From positions 248,001 to 312,000 of the forward strand of contig CP114120.1 in the NCBI GenBank assembly GCA_029959195.1: a DNA stretch of 64,000 nucleotides, read 5' to 3'. This document shows positions 1 to 10,908 of this stretch, one piece after another. The notes below the pieces were generated by a model, which ran no database searches, had not been told where the DNA came from, and saw only the letters and a list, made by a program, of their open reading frames with translations. Each line of letters opens with the position of its first letter. The first letter of the stretch is position 1. Position numbers and translations under genes: made by a program. This DNA is from Dictyophora rubrovolvata (Eukaryota > Basidiomycota > Agaricomycetes > Phallales > Phallaceae).

Positions 1-354
1 ACTGCCGGTTTGCATGGAAGGCGATGAAGGTGTGGGTTGACTAGTGGAGGTATTGTTGTTATTGGAAGCGACAGCAGCGGTAGTAGAAATGGTCTGTCTT
101 CTAGATGGTATAGGCGATTGAGGCAGAAGCTGGGAAAGAGCCGCTGCTAAGAGAGGAGGCTGGGGGTGTTGCTGGGATAGTTGGGGCTGTTCGTTTGGAT
201 TTGAATTTCCTTGCCCTTGAGTTTGAGATGGAAGTTGAACCTGGGACTGAGGATGTGCGTGAGCAGGTGGTGGTGCCTGTGTGCGCGGTCGAGAAGGACG
301 ACCGAGAAATGCGAGAAGAGATTGTCGTGGCGTATCACTTGCAGGAGAGTCCAT
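1..354 (-). CDS. N-terminal part of a Pro/Gln/Ser-rich protein, cut by window edge
   Basis: The minus strand is open from an ATG at 354-352 to the window edge, 118 codons without a stop. It begins MDSPASDTPRQSLLAFLGRP and turns into Pro/Gln/Ser/Asn-rich low complexity with QPQ, PPP and NNNN runs. This composition is typical of disordered N-termini of fungal regulatory or scaffold proteins. No folded domain is visible in this piece, so no function is given. The overlapping plus-strand ORF (195-509) and the shorter minus ORF in another frame (147-338) look like shadows. The rest of the gene lies to the left of the window. Confidence 0.55.
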   Translation of the reverse strand, partial: MDSPASDTPRQSLLAFLGRPSRPRTQAPPPAHAHPQSQVQLPSQTQGQGNSNPNEQPQLSQQHPQPPLLAAALSQLLPQSPIPSRRQTISTTAAVASNNNNTSTSQPTPSSPSMQTGS

Positions 355-1067
355 CAAAACATAAAATAGTGAATAGAAAAACAGAGGAAAGAAGGTCAGT
401 GGACAAGGTTGAGGTTGAAGAGATCTCCTCTCGGTTGTGGAGGAACACTGGCACTCCCCTTTACTGCTGCTGGCGAAAATGGAGCGCCCGGTCCTTGATT
501 TTTTTTTGACTCCGCTTTATTAGACGCCCAGGCGTTGTTTTGGTGTACGCTAGTCTGCAGGGTTGCGGAGGATAGTCAAAATATTGAGAATATCGGAGGA
601 ATCTAATGTATTGTAGCTGTTCTTCTTGGAACTTCGATGTTTCGGCTTTCGTTTCCGAGACGTTTATTACTTTAATTTGTACGGAAAGGCACGGATTTCA
701 GCCCACAGCTTCCGAGTCTTCCGTTCTGACTTGGAGCGGAAAATCTGCAGCCGTCATGTGGTATAGTCACAGCCATGGCACCAGCGCAATAATAAGGGTC
801 AAATAGGAGTATATACAATGTGAACTACTAGAGTAAAGGAGCCTAAGGAGAACTTGCAGGGAACCAGAGATTGATATTGACATGTGCGGCCCGCGGGACA
901 TGTGATGTCATTATTCGGCAACGGCTCTGCCGACCTGTATCAGTGATAGACAGTGAGCCATATAGATACAGCGTGATTACAGCCCAGGTTGGTTTGATGC
1001 TTAGCCCAGAGTGCGTTCCTGTTAAAGGAGCATTCCTGGCTTGCTTAGCAGCCCCGCCAAGGCCGAG
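355..1067. other. Intergenic, nothing recognised
   Basis: This is the presumed upstream region of the left-edge minus gene. It holds only short unconvincing ORFs and a T-run near 500. I see no RNA gene or repeat. Confidence 0.5.
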
Positions 1068-1919
1068 TTAACTAATTAAAAGTGCTTTCTTGTGTTTCGG
1101 GAAGGCAATATACCACTTGATCTTTGAACGTATCTGGAGAATCGTGTCAAGTGAACCGGGAAAGCCATCCACCATAATCATTAGCCTTTCCAAGTGAGAT
1201 AAATTTATGACAATGCAGTGAAACTTTATTTCGTAACTTGACGACGAATCAGCTACTCTCCAATTACGAGAGCCTGAGATATAAAGCAATTTGAGGCAGA
1301 GAGATATCGAGCAAGTGTCCGAGATCGGTTTCTTCCGCGCGCAAGATCAGCACAAAGTAGTGCCCTTGCGAAACTGTAAACCATGAGGAGAGTCGGCTCC
1401 GAAGTAAATTACACCAGAAACAGAAACATCCGTGGCTTTGGTGACGTGGGTTGCTGAAGGTCCGACAAACCCAGACAAGGTGAATCGGCGTGAAATCCGA
1501 AGGGAGGAGTCCCAAGGCGATGAATTTAGATAAACGGAAGAGCTCGGAGCATGTTTGATGTTTGATTCGTCCTCATTCAGCGAGCCGCAATCAATCAATT
1601 TGAGAAAGACAATGGAGCCGAATCGGAACGAAAAAGTAATCTCATTAAGTATTCCACTTGGCACGACCACATCAACGGATCGGGCCAGGGAGAATCCCGC
1701 CACGAGCTGCGAGCAACAGACATCATGGCCCATGGGACGCGACAATGGAAGGCGAGACGAATTGAGAGTCCGGCTCGGGTCGCCCTCTTCTCTAGGCAAT
1801 TGTACGTATGCGTAAACGTAAAAGATTATCAAATCTCGTAAGGAGGACGCAGATAAACTCGAGTTCATTGTTTTGAACAAGTTGGGGGCGAGACTTGGAC
1901 AAGGGACCTGCTTAGTCAT
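1068..1919 (-). pseudogene. F-box gene relic FB1
   Basis: Minus-strand fragments in several frames match the local F-box family in the right order. Near 1800 is a decayed F-box start (LRDLIIFYVYAYVQLP, compare LREIMLYTYVYTLDLP in intact copies). A weak PSGILNE follows, where intact copies have KPSGIMELL. Near 1070-1260 is a leucine-rich segment (INLSHLERLMIMVD, then KIKWYIAF) matching VDLPCLEKLVLDVN..FKWYI. Frames change between the pieces, and the total length is about half of an intact copy, so parts are deleted. It is an old, dead member of the family described at 22-54 kb. Confidence 0.6.
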
Positions 1920-2700
1920 CTATGAACCATAGACGCCATACGTCTGCCAAGCTCATATGATGGTAAAAGTAAACCGTGAGCATTGCTCTCCCGCCTTCAT
2001 CTCTTTGTGTTGATACACCTTTCAGCATTATAGCCTTTTTCCACCAATTTTTTCATGCGGAGATGGAAAAGCGCCGGTGTTAGGAACACCTCGGATGATT
2101 CAGTTTATGGAGAAAACATCAGGATTGCAATTCTGGACTGAATTTACAACCTTTCTACGTAAGTGTGGTACCCGTGTGTAGCTGATATGTCATCCTTCAT
2201 TTGTGGTCCTTTAGATATTTTCAGTTCCTTATTGCGCATTCCCATCTGTCTTTGTTCCCCCTTCCTTTTAATTCATTTCTTTGTCTCGACTTTCTTTGTA
2301 ATAGTACATTCCATTATGATAAACGTCATGTACAGATAAAGGTTCGTCGTAGAATCCCGAGTATCATTCTTCCGAGTCTGGAGAACGTTCACGCAAACTT
2401 ACATCTTGTACGCACAATGTATTTCAAGGCCATTGCCTAGTCCCCGGAATTGCAACACGATGGCAAAAGTAAGTCTACATATACATTCCGCGCTAAATGA
2501 ATAGCTAATACTACATTTTAGTCCTAGCAATTTGTTCAAGTTTCTTCTATCTAAATCAATTCTGGGACAACCAAAGCAACGGATCGTCCCCGTCATCCCA
2601 ATTCAAGTTGAGAATTGCAGGAGAGGGGAAATCAAGTTTCAGGTGGCCTGATGCGAGATGTTGATTTGATATACATCAATTCCTCCCAGCCTTCAATGAA
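1920..2700. other. Intergenic, nothing recognised
   Basis: A stretch between two F-box relics. ORFs here are short and show no family resemblance. Confidence 0.45.
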
Positions 2701-3030
2701 CTAGGACAGGTGTGGATAAAGACACGTGAGTTTACGACCATTGAATCGATTGATATACCCGACATCGCGTTCTTCTTTTAGAGACAACAGGACGCCTCCG
2801 TCACCTAGAAACTTGGTCTCGAGGATTGTGAAACGCGCTGAACGGAGAAGATGAAGAAATTCCGTCGAAAACGCTACTCCTGGACAATTGTGAGTGGAAA
2901 CATGCCAGTTGATAGTTCCAGGAAAAGTCAGGTGCTTCAACATTAATTCTTCGATAGAATCAAGCACGAGCCTTTTGAGGATGGGCAGATTAACTTTGCG
3001 GTCGGAGGTTGAGTTGGATTTAAGGAGCAC
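2701..3030 (-). pseudogene. F-box gene relic FB2 (middle part only)
   Basis: A 109-codon minus frame carries the middle block of the local F-box family: SDRKVNLPILKRLVLDS, then LKHLTFPGTINWHV, then LLRSARFTILETKF and LSLKEE. Intact copies have SDRMVDLPCLEKLVLDV..LKHMTLPSNFKWYI..LLSRTHFTSLQVRF at the same spacing. Neither the F-box nor the C-terminal block is present. The piece lies upstream of FB1 on the same strand but is out of order with it (FB1 has the N-terminus further downstream), so the two come from separate copies. Confidence 0.65.
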
Positions 3031-3314
3031 ACAACCTTCATCATTTTCTTTTTTTTGTCCTCAGCTTCGTTTATTGGTCCTCAGGCCCTTTTTGTATTTC
3101 ACCCTCCATCTTAAGCTTGTAGATCACCATATTAGTATTATCCCTCAGTCATATGTAGTAATAATACTAAGTTTTCAGAGACTCTTGGACATTTTCACTC
3201 GCGAAGACATACACTTTATTTCGACACAGTCTATCTCCGTAGTAGGTAGCAGTCACACAATACAATACAAGATCTTTGAATATGATTACGCCTTTACAAG
3301 AAATGATGCCTTGT

Positions 3315-4298
3315 TCAATTATCGTTGTGAGTCGGAGGAGCAATCACGAGTAGAGTATATCTAATGCTACCCGTTTTGGACATCATGTCTTTCGTTACTG
3401 CTATAACGCTCTGCACACATCAATACCCATACAATCTCTGCGGTGTAGTAGAGACCTGCTTACCTTGAGAAAATCCCCATCTCCACGGATGGCAATAGGA
3501 CCATGCGAAATGGGGCCCGAGCGAGCCCATCCATCTAATTCGAGTAGTTGGCCGTTGTAATCCGTAAACGCGAGATAGTGGGAGTCTGTATCGTCTGGGT
3601 CGTCGAGCTGTCATTGAAAGTAAAAGTAAAGATTGAATTGGGAGATTACGATCATTATGATGAGTTACCCACCCATGATTGGCCCAAGTCGGCAGCGGAA
3701 CGGTGTAGTTCTACGATATTAGTTTCTTCGAGTAGTTTTGCGGATTCATTGGGTGTACGCCCTTTGCATTGCTCGAAAAGGGTTTTGATAGGCCCCGGGT
3801 CTTGTTCGGTGATAGATAAGATAGTGATATGCCGAATTGCCAATTAGTTAGTGAATGATACGCCACTCAGGCTGCCAGCGTGGGTGTGGCGACTCACCTA
3901 AGGGAAGAGAAGGCGTATTTGCCAAACTGTGAAGAAGAGCCTTCGACAGAAAGTGTTTAGTGTTATCGTAAAATCAGTCTATCTCATACCATCGTCCCAC
4001 AGTGATTCGACAGCGTCTGTCTAATGAACACAACTTCCTCCGAGCTATCATCGAAAGGCCACCTCTTTTTTACTTCTTCTTCGGCAGAAAGTGACACGGG
4101 GTCATCGAACCGCTTGGGGGTAGGATAGAGCAGTATGGCAGCTTTGACTGGGCGTGGAATGAGTGCGAGTAATTCGTCATCAAAGCCTAGAATGTCATGA
4201 ATGCGGAATTGGGAAGTGTCCAAGCCGAGTTTTTGAGCCAGACTGTTAAACGAGATAGGGTTGGCCTCAAGAGGCATAATTCGAGTTTTGTCAGCCAT
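3315..4298 (-). CDS. Ubiquitin carboxyl-terminal hydrolase, UCH (peptidase C12) family, UCHL3/Yuh1-like
   Basis: A cysteine protease that removes small adducts from the C-terminus of ubiquitin. Five exons join in phase: 4298-3990, 3940-3898, 3800-3673, 3607-3464 and 3410-3315, giving 239 aa, the usual UCHL3 length. The start ATG gives MADKTRIMPLEANPISFN, and FDDELLALIPRPVKAAILLY follows. The oxyanion Gln and catalytic Cys are in RQTLSNHCGTM. The catalytic His is in DSHYLAF and the Asp in LLELDGW, so the active site is complete. The end (SIRYTLLVIAPP) matches the usual last strand. The gene is divergent from the small ORF at 4463. It looks like a housekeeping gene and contrasts with the fast-evolving genes around it. 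Confidence 0.93.
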
Positions 4299-4462
4299 GT
4301 TTTATCGATTACTATGTGATTTGTAGATGTGATTTAGTGATTGTGCTTGAAAAGAAAACGATCTTTGGCACTCGTCACAAGAATTGCCAAAGTCGGCGAG
4401 CGCCGCCTAAACTACAGGCGCGCTTCTTGGCGTCAAACCACAAGTTCAAATTCCCTCTCAAT

Positions 4463-4769
4463 CATGTCTTTCAATGGTGTCTATAATATATCCCTCGTCG
4501 AGGGTGGATCCCTTAACGTTGTAACTGCTAGTGATCAAGGTCTCATTCTAACAGAAAGTTCCCCAAGTGATACACAATGCGAGTTGAGTCTGGTGCTAGA
4601 CCAAACAGGGGACATCAAGGACAACAGTGTCAGATTAGTTCTGTTGGCAAGGATAAAAATTAAATTAGTACTATCAGGAAATCAGTCAATTCCGGTACGT
4701 ACTACCATACGAGCTATCTCAGAATCTTCAGGGCAAAGCCAGGATTTTTACAATGGCAACAAAGGATAA
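4463..4769 (+). CDS. Small unplaced protein, possibly beta-trefoil-like
   Basis: An open frame beginning MSFNGVYNISLVEGGSLNVV and ending at 4769 gives about 100 aa. The opening (G-x-Y-x-I, then a Gly-rich turn and hydrophobic strand) resembles the start of fungal beta-trefoil proteins such as ricin-B-like lectins or I66-type protease inhibitors. Only one or two trefoil-length repeats would fit, and I see no confirming QxW motif. A further frame at 4778-5023 could be its decayed continuation. The ATG follows a CT-rich stretch and is divergent from the UCH gene, so the two may share a promoter of about 160 bp. It may equally be a remnant. Confidence 0.3.
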
Positions 4770-4899
4770 ATCGGCATGTGATTAGCGTACGCGTTCGAGA
4801 CCTACAAGGGAACGAGATTAAACAGTGCGGAGCTGGTGAAGCTCAATGTTTTGAATCTTTGATTGGTAACCAATTGGTCACACGGATTAGTGCCGTACG

Positions 4900-5330
4900 G
4901 CATACCCAATCGCCTTTTCAAATTCTTCCAGCCTCGTCGGACGCTCTGTCGCTGGCAGAGATGCGGCGGGGACCCTGCGAGAGGGGGTGGAACCTGAAGG
5001 GTTCGGTGCGCGGAGGGAGGTGACCGCTCGGGTGGGCGGGCCCTCTTCTCCGCGACTGGGTCCCTTGCGATCACTGTCATTGCTTGCGGGTGTACTCAAT
5101 GCTTTGATACTGTGAAATGTGTATGTACAACGGAAACTCCTAGTGTAATAGTTGATATTAGAGCCAAATCTAGTGCATGAGGGTGGGAGGTGGGAAAGAA
5201 ATGAATGCGAAAGGAGATGAAATGAATCTAGTGAGTGCAATGAGTTCCTGTCGTGGTTAGAGAGCTAGACGAACCGTCGTGACAGCGACGGCGCTTACCT
5301 GCTCAGCTGAACGCCGGTGCCTGGCGGCAC
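4900..5330. repeat. GC-rich island, possible fossil mobile-element fragment
   Basis: From about 4925 to 5065 the base composition jumps to high GC in an AT-leaning region. On the minus strand it reads as a Pro/Ser/Arg-rich low-complexity frame (4887-5240) preceded by CT-rich sequence. This style is common in leader and gag-start regions of mushroom LTR retroelements, but no conserved domain or terminal repeat is visible. Family and age cannot be stated. It could also be an unrelated GC-rich patch. Confidence 0.25.
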
Positions 5331-5442
5331 TCTGCTAATTGAACTCCGAAGCTTTAAAGTCTCGTACGGGTATGAACTAAGCAAACTTACATAAGCTACT
5401 TGGCGTCGCGCGTCAAAGACTTGAAGCACTTGCCACTACCAA

Positions 5443-7113
5443 TTGGGCAGAATTAATCCAACCGAAAATCTTTTCCTTCTCTTCTCCTGGCCAATGTCCC
5501 AAATGGAAATTAAACCCGTCTTTCAATGTTTTCTTTCTGACATCTTCAGGGAAGTTATTCTCTACACCTACGCGCACACAATGCAGTGCCGTGACACGGT
5601 GGTTGATGAAATTTCATTCAACTTACAAGTCCCATCACCTCCCATACCCGCGTCGCATGTCTGTCGTTCGTGGAGATATGCTCTTCTATCTGACCCCACG
5701 ATGTGGTCGTTACTTTCGATCCCGGAAATCAAACCTAGCGGAATTTACTGGAACTGCTTAATCGTTCGGGTTCTGCTCCATTGAACGTCTTTCTCAGAAT
5801 AAGGGATCCTCGCGATACATATTACGAGGAGATGGAGGACATGCTTTACGCTCTTTTCCAGCAAATCCATCGATTCAAGGTATTGCGCTTGAAAATTAAT
5901 CCTTTGTTCTTACCTCTTACTCCAGAACTCCCGAACATGGCCGTCTGCAAGCATTAATTCGAAATGTGTTGTCATACCTCCAACAGCCCGCGCCAATGCT
6001 ACGAACTTTCCCTTTTTGGTACGAGAATGTTATTTCCAATGGTCACAACGTCAACGAAGACGTAATTACAAATGCATTGTTCTCGGGAGATGTGTCCAAT
6101 CTCCAGCGATTACGCTATCGACTCCACCACTCCCGAGAATTAAAGCGAATTTCGCGATCTTTCGGAGCTATACGTTACTTCACTTCGTTAAACGAACCCC
6201 CATTCCTTCTCGAACTTATAGCATCGTCTCCCCGCCTTAAACTGGTCCACGTTTTTGCTTTTCAGAATTACTGGATGGAAATCGTGGAGACAAACCAGGC
6301 ATTGCCCGACCGCCAGGTTGATTTACCGTATCTGCAGTCACTTAGGCTCGTGGTGTTCGACCAGGTTAACCTTTTGTACTTGTTCTTGAAACATGTGACT
6401 TTCCCTCCGGACCTCAAGTGGTCTATCGTTTCAGACCATCGAAATGACTTTGAAGAGTCGCCGCCTTTACTCCAGCTACTCTCTCGAGCACACTTCATAT
6501 CTCTTTGTCTTGGTTTCGATGGAGTCATAAAGTCGATTTTTAGAGCAGAACACAGCTCCAACGAACTTTGTTTTCGTTGTTTGACCCGAACGCACCTAAG
6601 GACCCTTTGGCGTCCATTGATGCATGTTGTCCAATCTTCTTCACATGCATCTTGTCTTCCAATATTCGTCGGAGGAGTATTTGACAGTACTTGCAAAAAT
6701 TTTCTTGTCGGCATGCAATCTGTGAAACAGCTATGCGGAAGTGACTGGTCTTGATTGAGTTGCCCGATGACATTGACACCGATTCCCAAGAAAGCGATGG
6801 AATACGTGGCGAGGAATATGCCGGATACGAACACTGTGGATATGAGGCAAAGGCCCTGGACTGGAATTCTTACGCTCCATTGGCTCAGAAGATGATTATG
6901 CCACCGCGCAAACTACATTTAAAGCTGAATCATCCATTAACCGAACTACAGGCAATTCTGCTTCGTATCTGTGTTGAGACACGGCAGAATGAGGGACATC
7001 CACCGTCACAGATATCGGTTCATTGCCCAAAAATGAATAGAAGTGTGATATGTATACTGTGCCCGAAGAATGAACCTATTCAAGTCCCATTTGTTTCTGC
7101 TGACGACTACTAG
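5443..7113 (+). pseudogene. F-box gene FB3, near full-length pseudogene
   Basis: Three successive plus frames cover the whole local F-box protein. 5500-5740 carries the F-box (DIFREVILYTYAHT, PPIPASHVCRSWRYALLSD, PTMW). A shifted frame from about 5745 carries LNRSGSAPLNVFLRI and LFQQIHRFKVLRLKI. The frame 5966-6754 carries LSYLQQPAP, LFSGDVSNLQRLRYRLHHS, VDLPYLQSLRLVV and LQLLSRAHF. The C-terminal part continues in another frame to a stop near 7113. At least three frame changes are needed, with an early stop after KPSGI, so it is not a working gene. Divergence from the intact copies is moderate. Confidence 0.75.
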
Positions 7114-7627
7114 AAGATGTCGTTTTATATATACTTTGTGGCGAGAAATGAAAGCTCTTTTGCCGTTGTCAGAATTCACAACATTTATAACAGATCTCTT
7201 CTTTTGATGCTGTAGACATCAATGCTCCAATCATCGTTATTACCTTATCCGGTTTTTAAATGTCCCGAATAAGTATCATTGAAGTACTGACTGTAGTAGA
7301 TTTTATACGTCACAGTATCACTAGACGCAAGAACACGAAAACAAGAAGTCACCATTTCCTTATAACTATTCCTGCACTCGTGGCCAACAGCTGGGCGCGT
7401 ACTTCAAGATTTCCTCTTCAAATTCTTGGTTTCCGGTAATACTGATTCACTTTGGTCTCTTTTCCTGGTACACTCGTCGTATTGATTTAGTGGATTCTAG
7501 GGGCGGCCCTATGGCAGATTACTTTCGACATGTAATAATACCAGAAGCACAAAAATCGAACAGGCGAGACTATTATTTCGAAGGCAGAAATATATAATGA
7601 CAAATAAAAAATTATTTAATAGTTATA
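7114..7627. other. Intergenic, nothing recognised
   Basis: Spacer between the F-box pseudogene and the 3' end of the convergent FAD oxidase. AT-rich, with no convincing ORF or repeat. Confidence 0.5.
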
Positions 7628-9525
7628 TCAAAGCTTGAAACCACCAGTCAAACCCATAATATTATTGGGATCGATGGATTTTTTCAAGGTGCGTAACTGG
7701 GGTAAGTTGGAGCCGTACAAAAGCTCCAAAGGCGTGTTCTCAAGAACATAATTAATATAACGGATGTCGTCCCAACGGCTTTGGTTTTGAGCAACAGCGA
7801 CAGTTTGAATCTGATTGGACATGTTCAGCAACGCGGTGTTGAAGTAGGTATCATCAGCGGGGTCGGAGTAGATCATCCAAGGGTTGCAAGGAGTGACAGG
7901 ACGAGAAGGCGGGTGAGGGAAGGCAGAGGGTAGGTTATGGTTGTTCACTCCGAAGAAAGGTTCGACCCCAAGAATAATGGTGTTTATGGATCTTCCTTCC
8001 GAAACTGCTTGTGTGAAGGCAGCGTTAACTTTGTCTTCAATGGTGAGAAGAACTGTTTCGGTGTATTTGAGGATGGGGACCATGTTAGACCAAGCACGGG
8101 AGAATGCATTGCTGAAAATTAAAGAAGATAGAGGTTATTTAACATCAGTTTGACATGATAAAAAAGTAGAATGTCAACATACGGATTAATAGGATTAACA
8201 ATAGATATGAAATCAATGAAAGAGCGAGTACCGACATCGCTGGAGATGTTGGGGATACTCAGGAAAGGCAAGAAGACATCTGGGACTTGGGGTTCGGAAT
8301 TGCTGAAAATAAGCTCCCAAATATTCTACAGTTGTACAAGGTGAAGACATTAAAAAGAGGGGAATGTAATGTATACGCTTACAGTTCCATTGGTGTTGAC
8401 GTAGGCTGCGGCAATCTGAGCCTTAGGATTCGTATTATTCAAACTAAAGTTCGCAATTGCCTGAATGATCTGGTCATGGACTTCGGGAACGGTAGGATCG
8501 TAGTCTATGATACCCGCCTGGTATTAGAGCAACCAATGAGCATATTCATATAGATCAGCAAGAACGTCTACTTACCCAAAAATCTCCAATAGGGACAGCA
8601 TTAAACGTCAAAGTGGTGACAATCCCAAAGTTATTGAGGCCGCCACGGATACCGAACATGAGCTCGGGGTTAGTCGCATCTGTGACATGAATAAACGTTC
8701 CATTCGGGAGGACAAGGTCGACAGCAATGATGTTGTCAACGCCCAAACCGACTTGGTCGGCGATCCAGCTGTAGCCTCCGCCGAGAGCCAAACCGACGCC
8801 TTGATGAAAACGTATGAGAATCTAGGGCAAAGTAGCTGAAAAGAATAGGAGAAGAAGAAAACTTACCGACACCAGGAACGCGACCACCTGCAACAGTCAC
8901 ATTGAAGGCAGAGAGGTCAGCATAAATCTGATCCCATGTTTTTCCGGGTTGTAGTGTAACGGTTTTAGTCGTGGGGTCATATGTGGTATTTCTGAAATTG
9001 GTCATGGAGATCTGGACACCAGTGGTGGAGCTGAAACCATGATTAATAGAATGGCCACCAGCTTTGACCTTTGAGAATGAAGGTTAGTGGTTATATTCTT
9101 GGCAAACAGGCGATGCGGCAAACGTACAGCGAAAGGAGAGCGGATATCAGGACGACCGACGATTTTCAACTACACCATTCTCGATAAAAAGATCAAATGA
9201 TGGATATAGAAGACGCTTACGATGGTGCTGATATCTTCTGGAGAAGTTGGCTCAACGCTGCAAGTTGCATTCTGGGTACTGGAGAACTCAAAGTGGGAAA
9301 TATCAGAAGCATATTGAGAAGAGCCTTCGGTGACGCGTGTTAATGTGCAATGTGACAAAAAAAAGAGAGACAGAACCAACCAGGGAAAAATATGGAGTCG
9401 GGAAGAGCTGCTTTTAATAAAGAACAAGCTTTCTGTGCATTGCGCTGCGGATTAAGAGCAGGAAGGACTGGAAACGAAGCGAGAGCTGTGAGAACGAACG
9501 AAGACAACAAGACGAAGGTTCTCAT
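7628..9525 (-). CDS. Secreted FAD-linked oxidase, berberine-bridge-enzyme type (VAO/PCMH fold)
   Basis: An oxidase expected to oxidise small alcohols or ring systems with O2. It opens with a signal peptide (MRTFVLLSSFVLTALASF), so secretion or the endomembrane system is likely. Exons in phase include 9525-9381, 9324-9221, 9169-9128, 9068-8867 and 8799-8576; further exons lie at about 8517-8382, 8325-8185 and to the stop at 7628. KAGGHSINHGF holds the His that takes the 8-alpha FAD bond. GGRVPGVGVG then GLALGGGYSW is the FAD cleft, and IAVDLVLPNG and GGLNNFGIVT follow. The C-terminus (NPWMIYSDPADD, YGSNLPQLRTLKKSIDPNNI) is the BBE-like segment with its substrate-domain end. The second FAD-linking Cys of true BBE is absent at the GGRVPG loop. 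It stands 1.4 kb from the aldo-keto reductase, divergent, so it probably belongs to the terpenoid cluster. Confidence 0.9.
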
Positions 9526-10908
9526 GGTGTAGTTTTACCCTGAACCTGCTACTGATGCGGAATGACTTGAAAGATATTAAGCTGGTCTCGTTGCTGTTCT
9601 TATACTCTTCCCAAGGTGCTTGGATTAGCGAGAGTGAAAACATATCTAAAACCTTGCCAAAAAAGTTTCCTAACAACTCGGCCAAAAAAGATCATAGTCG
9701 CGCCAACTTTTGGGTGGCACATGTGGATGGGAATCACCCTTAATGGATAATGCATAAGTAATCTCATCCACGGACTATTTGCTGATCTGTCATTAATAGA
9801 GTATGCCTCCATATGTAAATCAAGAAACAATGGCATCAGTTTAGGCTGCACGATTGGACAGACAGCTAACTCACGTGTATGATCTCTTAGCCAGCAAGAC
9901 GGGCCGCGCTCAGCTTCCGAACACCGTCGCGACCCCTGGTTATAGTTGTCTTAGCTTAGCCGGAAGCCATTAGCGCCAGCTACACAGTTCTCGCTGTTGT
10001 CAAACCCGCGGCGAAGAGTGAAACAAATTATGTGGAGTTATTCGGTATCATCAATCTCTGGTCAATCTGCAAATGGAGCAACCGAGGACCGACGGAGTTC
10101 TGGTGTGTACGGGGCTCGGATAGACCTCGAAGTTCGGACGCAAAGGGCAGACGAACGTGACCATGTAAGTACTTAATCGATGGGAAAACGACGCTCAAAA
10201 ATAAAGAGAAACATACCGCAGTTATAATATAGTTTGGATGTATTGGGTGAATAGAATCATCGAAGAGAAGGCCTGCCAGTCCATGGCTGATCCATTGCGC
10301 CGGAAGATTTGACTGTACGCGCTCCAAAATTAAACACTGACGTCGATTTTCGTTCTTTCAGCTGCCTCCACGCTCTGTTTCAGCTTGGAGCTCTCGGCTG
10401 GCTCTGCATAAATTATTCGTATACTTGGGACAGAGACAATGCTGCGTAATGCCGGTTGTTGGCAAACTGTGGTGCTACTTGCGCTGCGACCCGTCAAGCT
10501 TCAAGGGCCATCAAGACTGCATGGTTAACTTCTGGTAAAAAGCTGGTAAATGAGCTTCGGATCTACCCAATCGCTTTAAATTCGGGGTGAGTCTGGTAAG
10601 AAAGGAAGCAACAGACGTTTAAAGCGCTTAAAGAATCAGGCGATCACGTGCAGCAAACCCGGCGTAACCGTCGCCGGTAAGCGCTTAATCACTTATCTCA
10701 AGTTGCATTTTCTTTTTGCAATCGACTGAAATCTACTGAACTGCGCTGCGGGGAGGTACAAAAAAAATGACATAACCCTTGTTTAATCGCCTCGCGATTC
10801 GGAACGTTCAAAATTTGTCTTGTTTTCGGGTCGAGAACCGACCGGCCTGGGCAGGGATATACATAAGTGATTCAACTCGTAGGCTGTGCAACCACCAACT
10901 AATCCGCC
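9526..10908. promoter_or_regulatory. Divergent intergenic region between FAD oxidase and aldo-keto reductase
   Basis: About 1.4 kb without a supported gene separates two divergent starts. On the minus side a TATAAG box (9597-9603) lies about 75 bp upstream of the oxidase ATG. On the plus side GGGATATACATAAG near 10855 lies about 50 bp upstream of the reductase ATG. The minus ORF at 10028-10327 has no recognisable features. Confidence 0.4.

Noticed and set aside
6268-6834. 188-codon minus-strand ORF
   Set aside because: Antisense to the FB3 body; no family resemblance.
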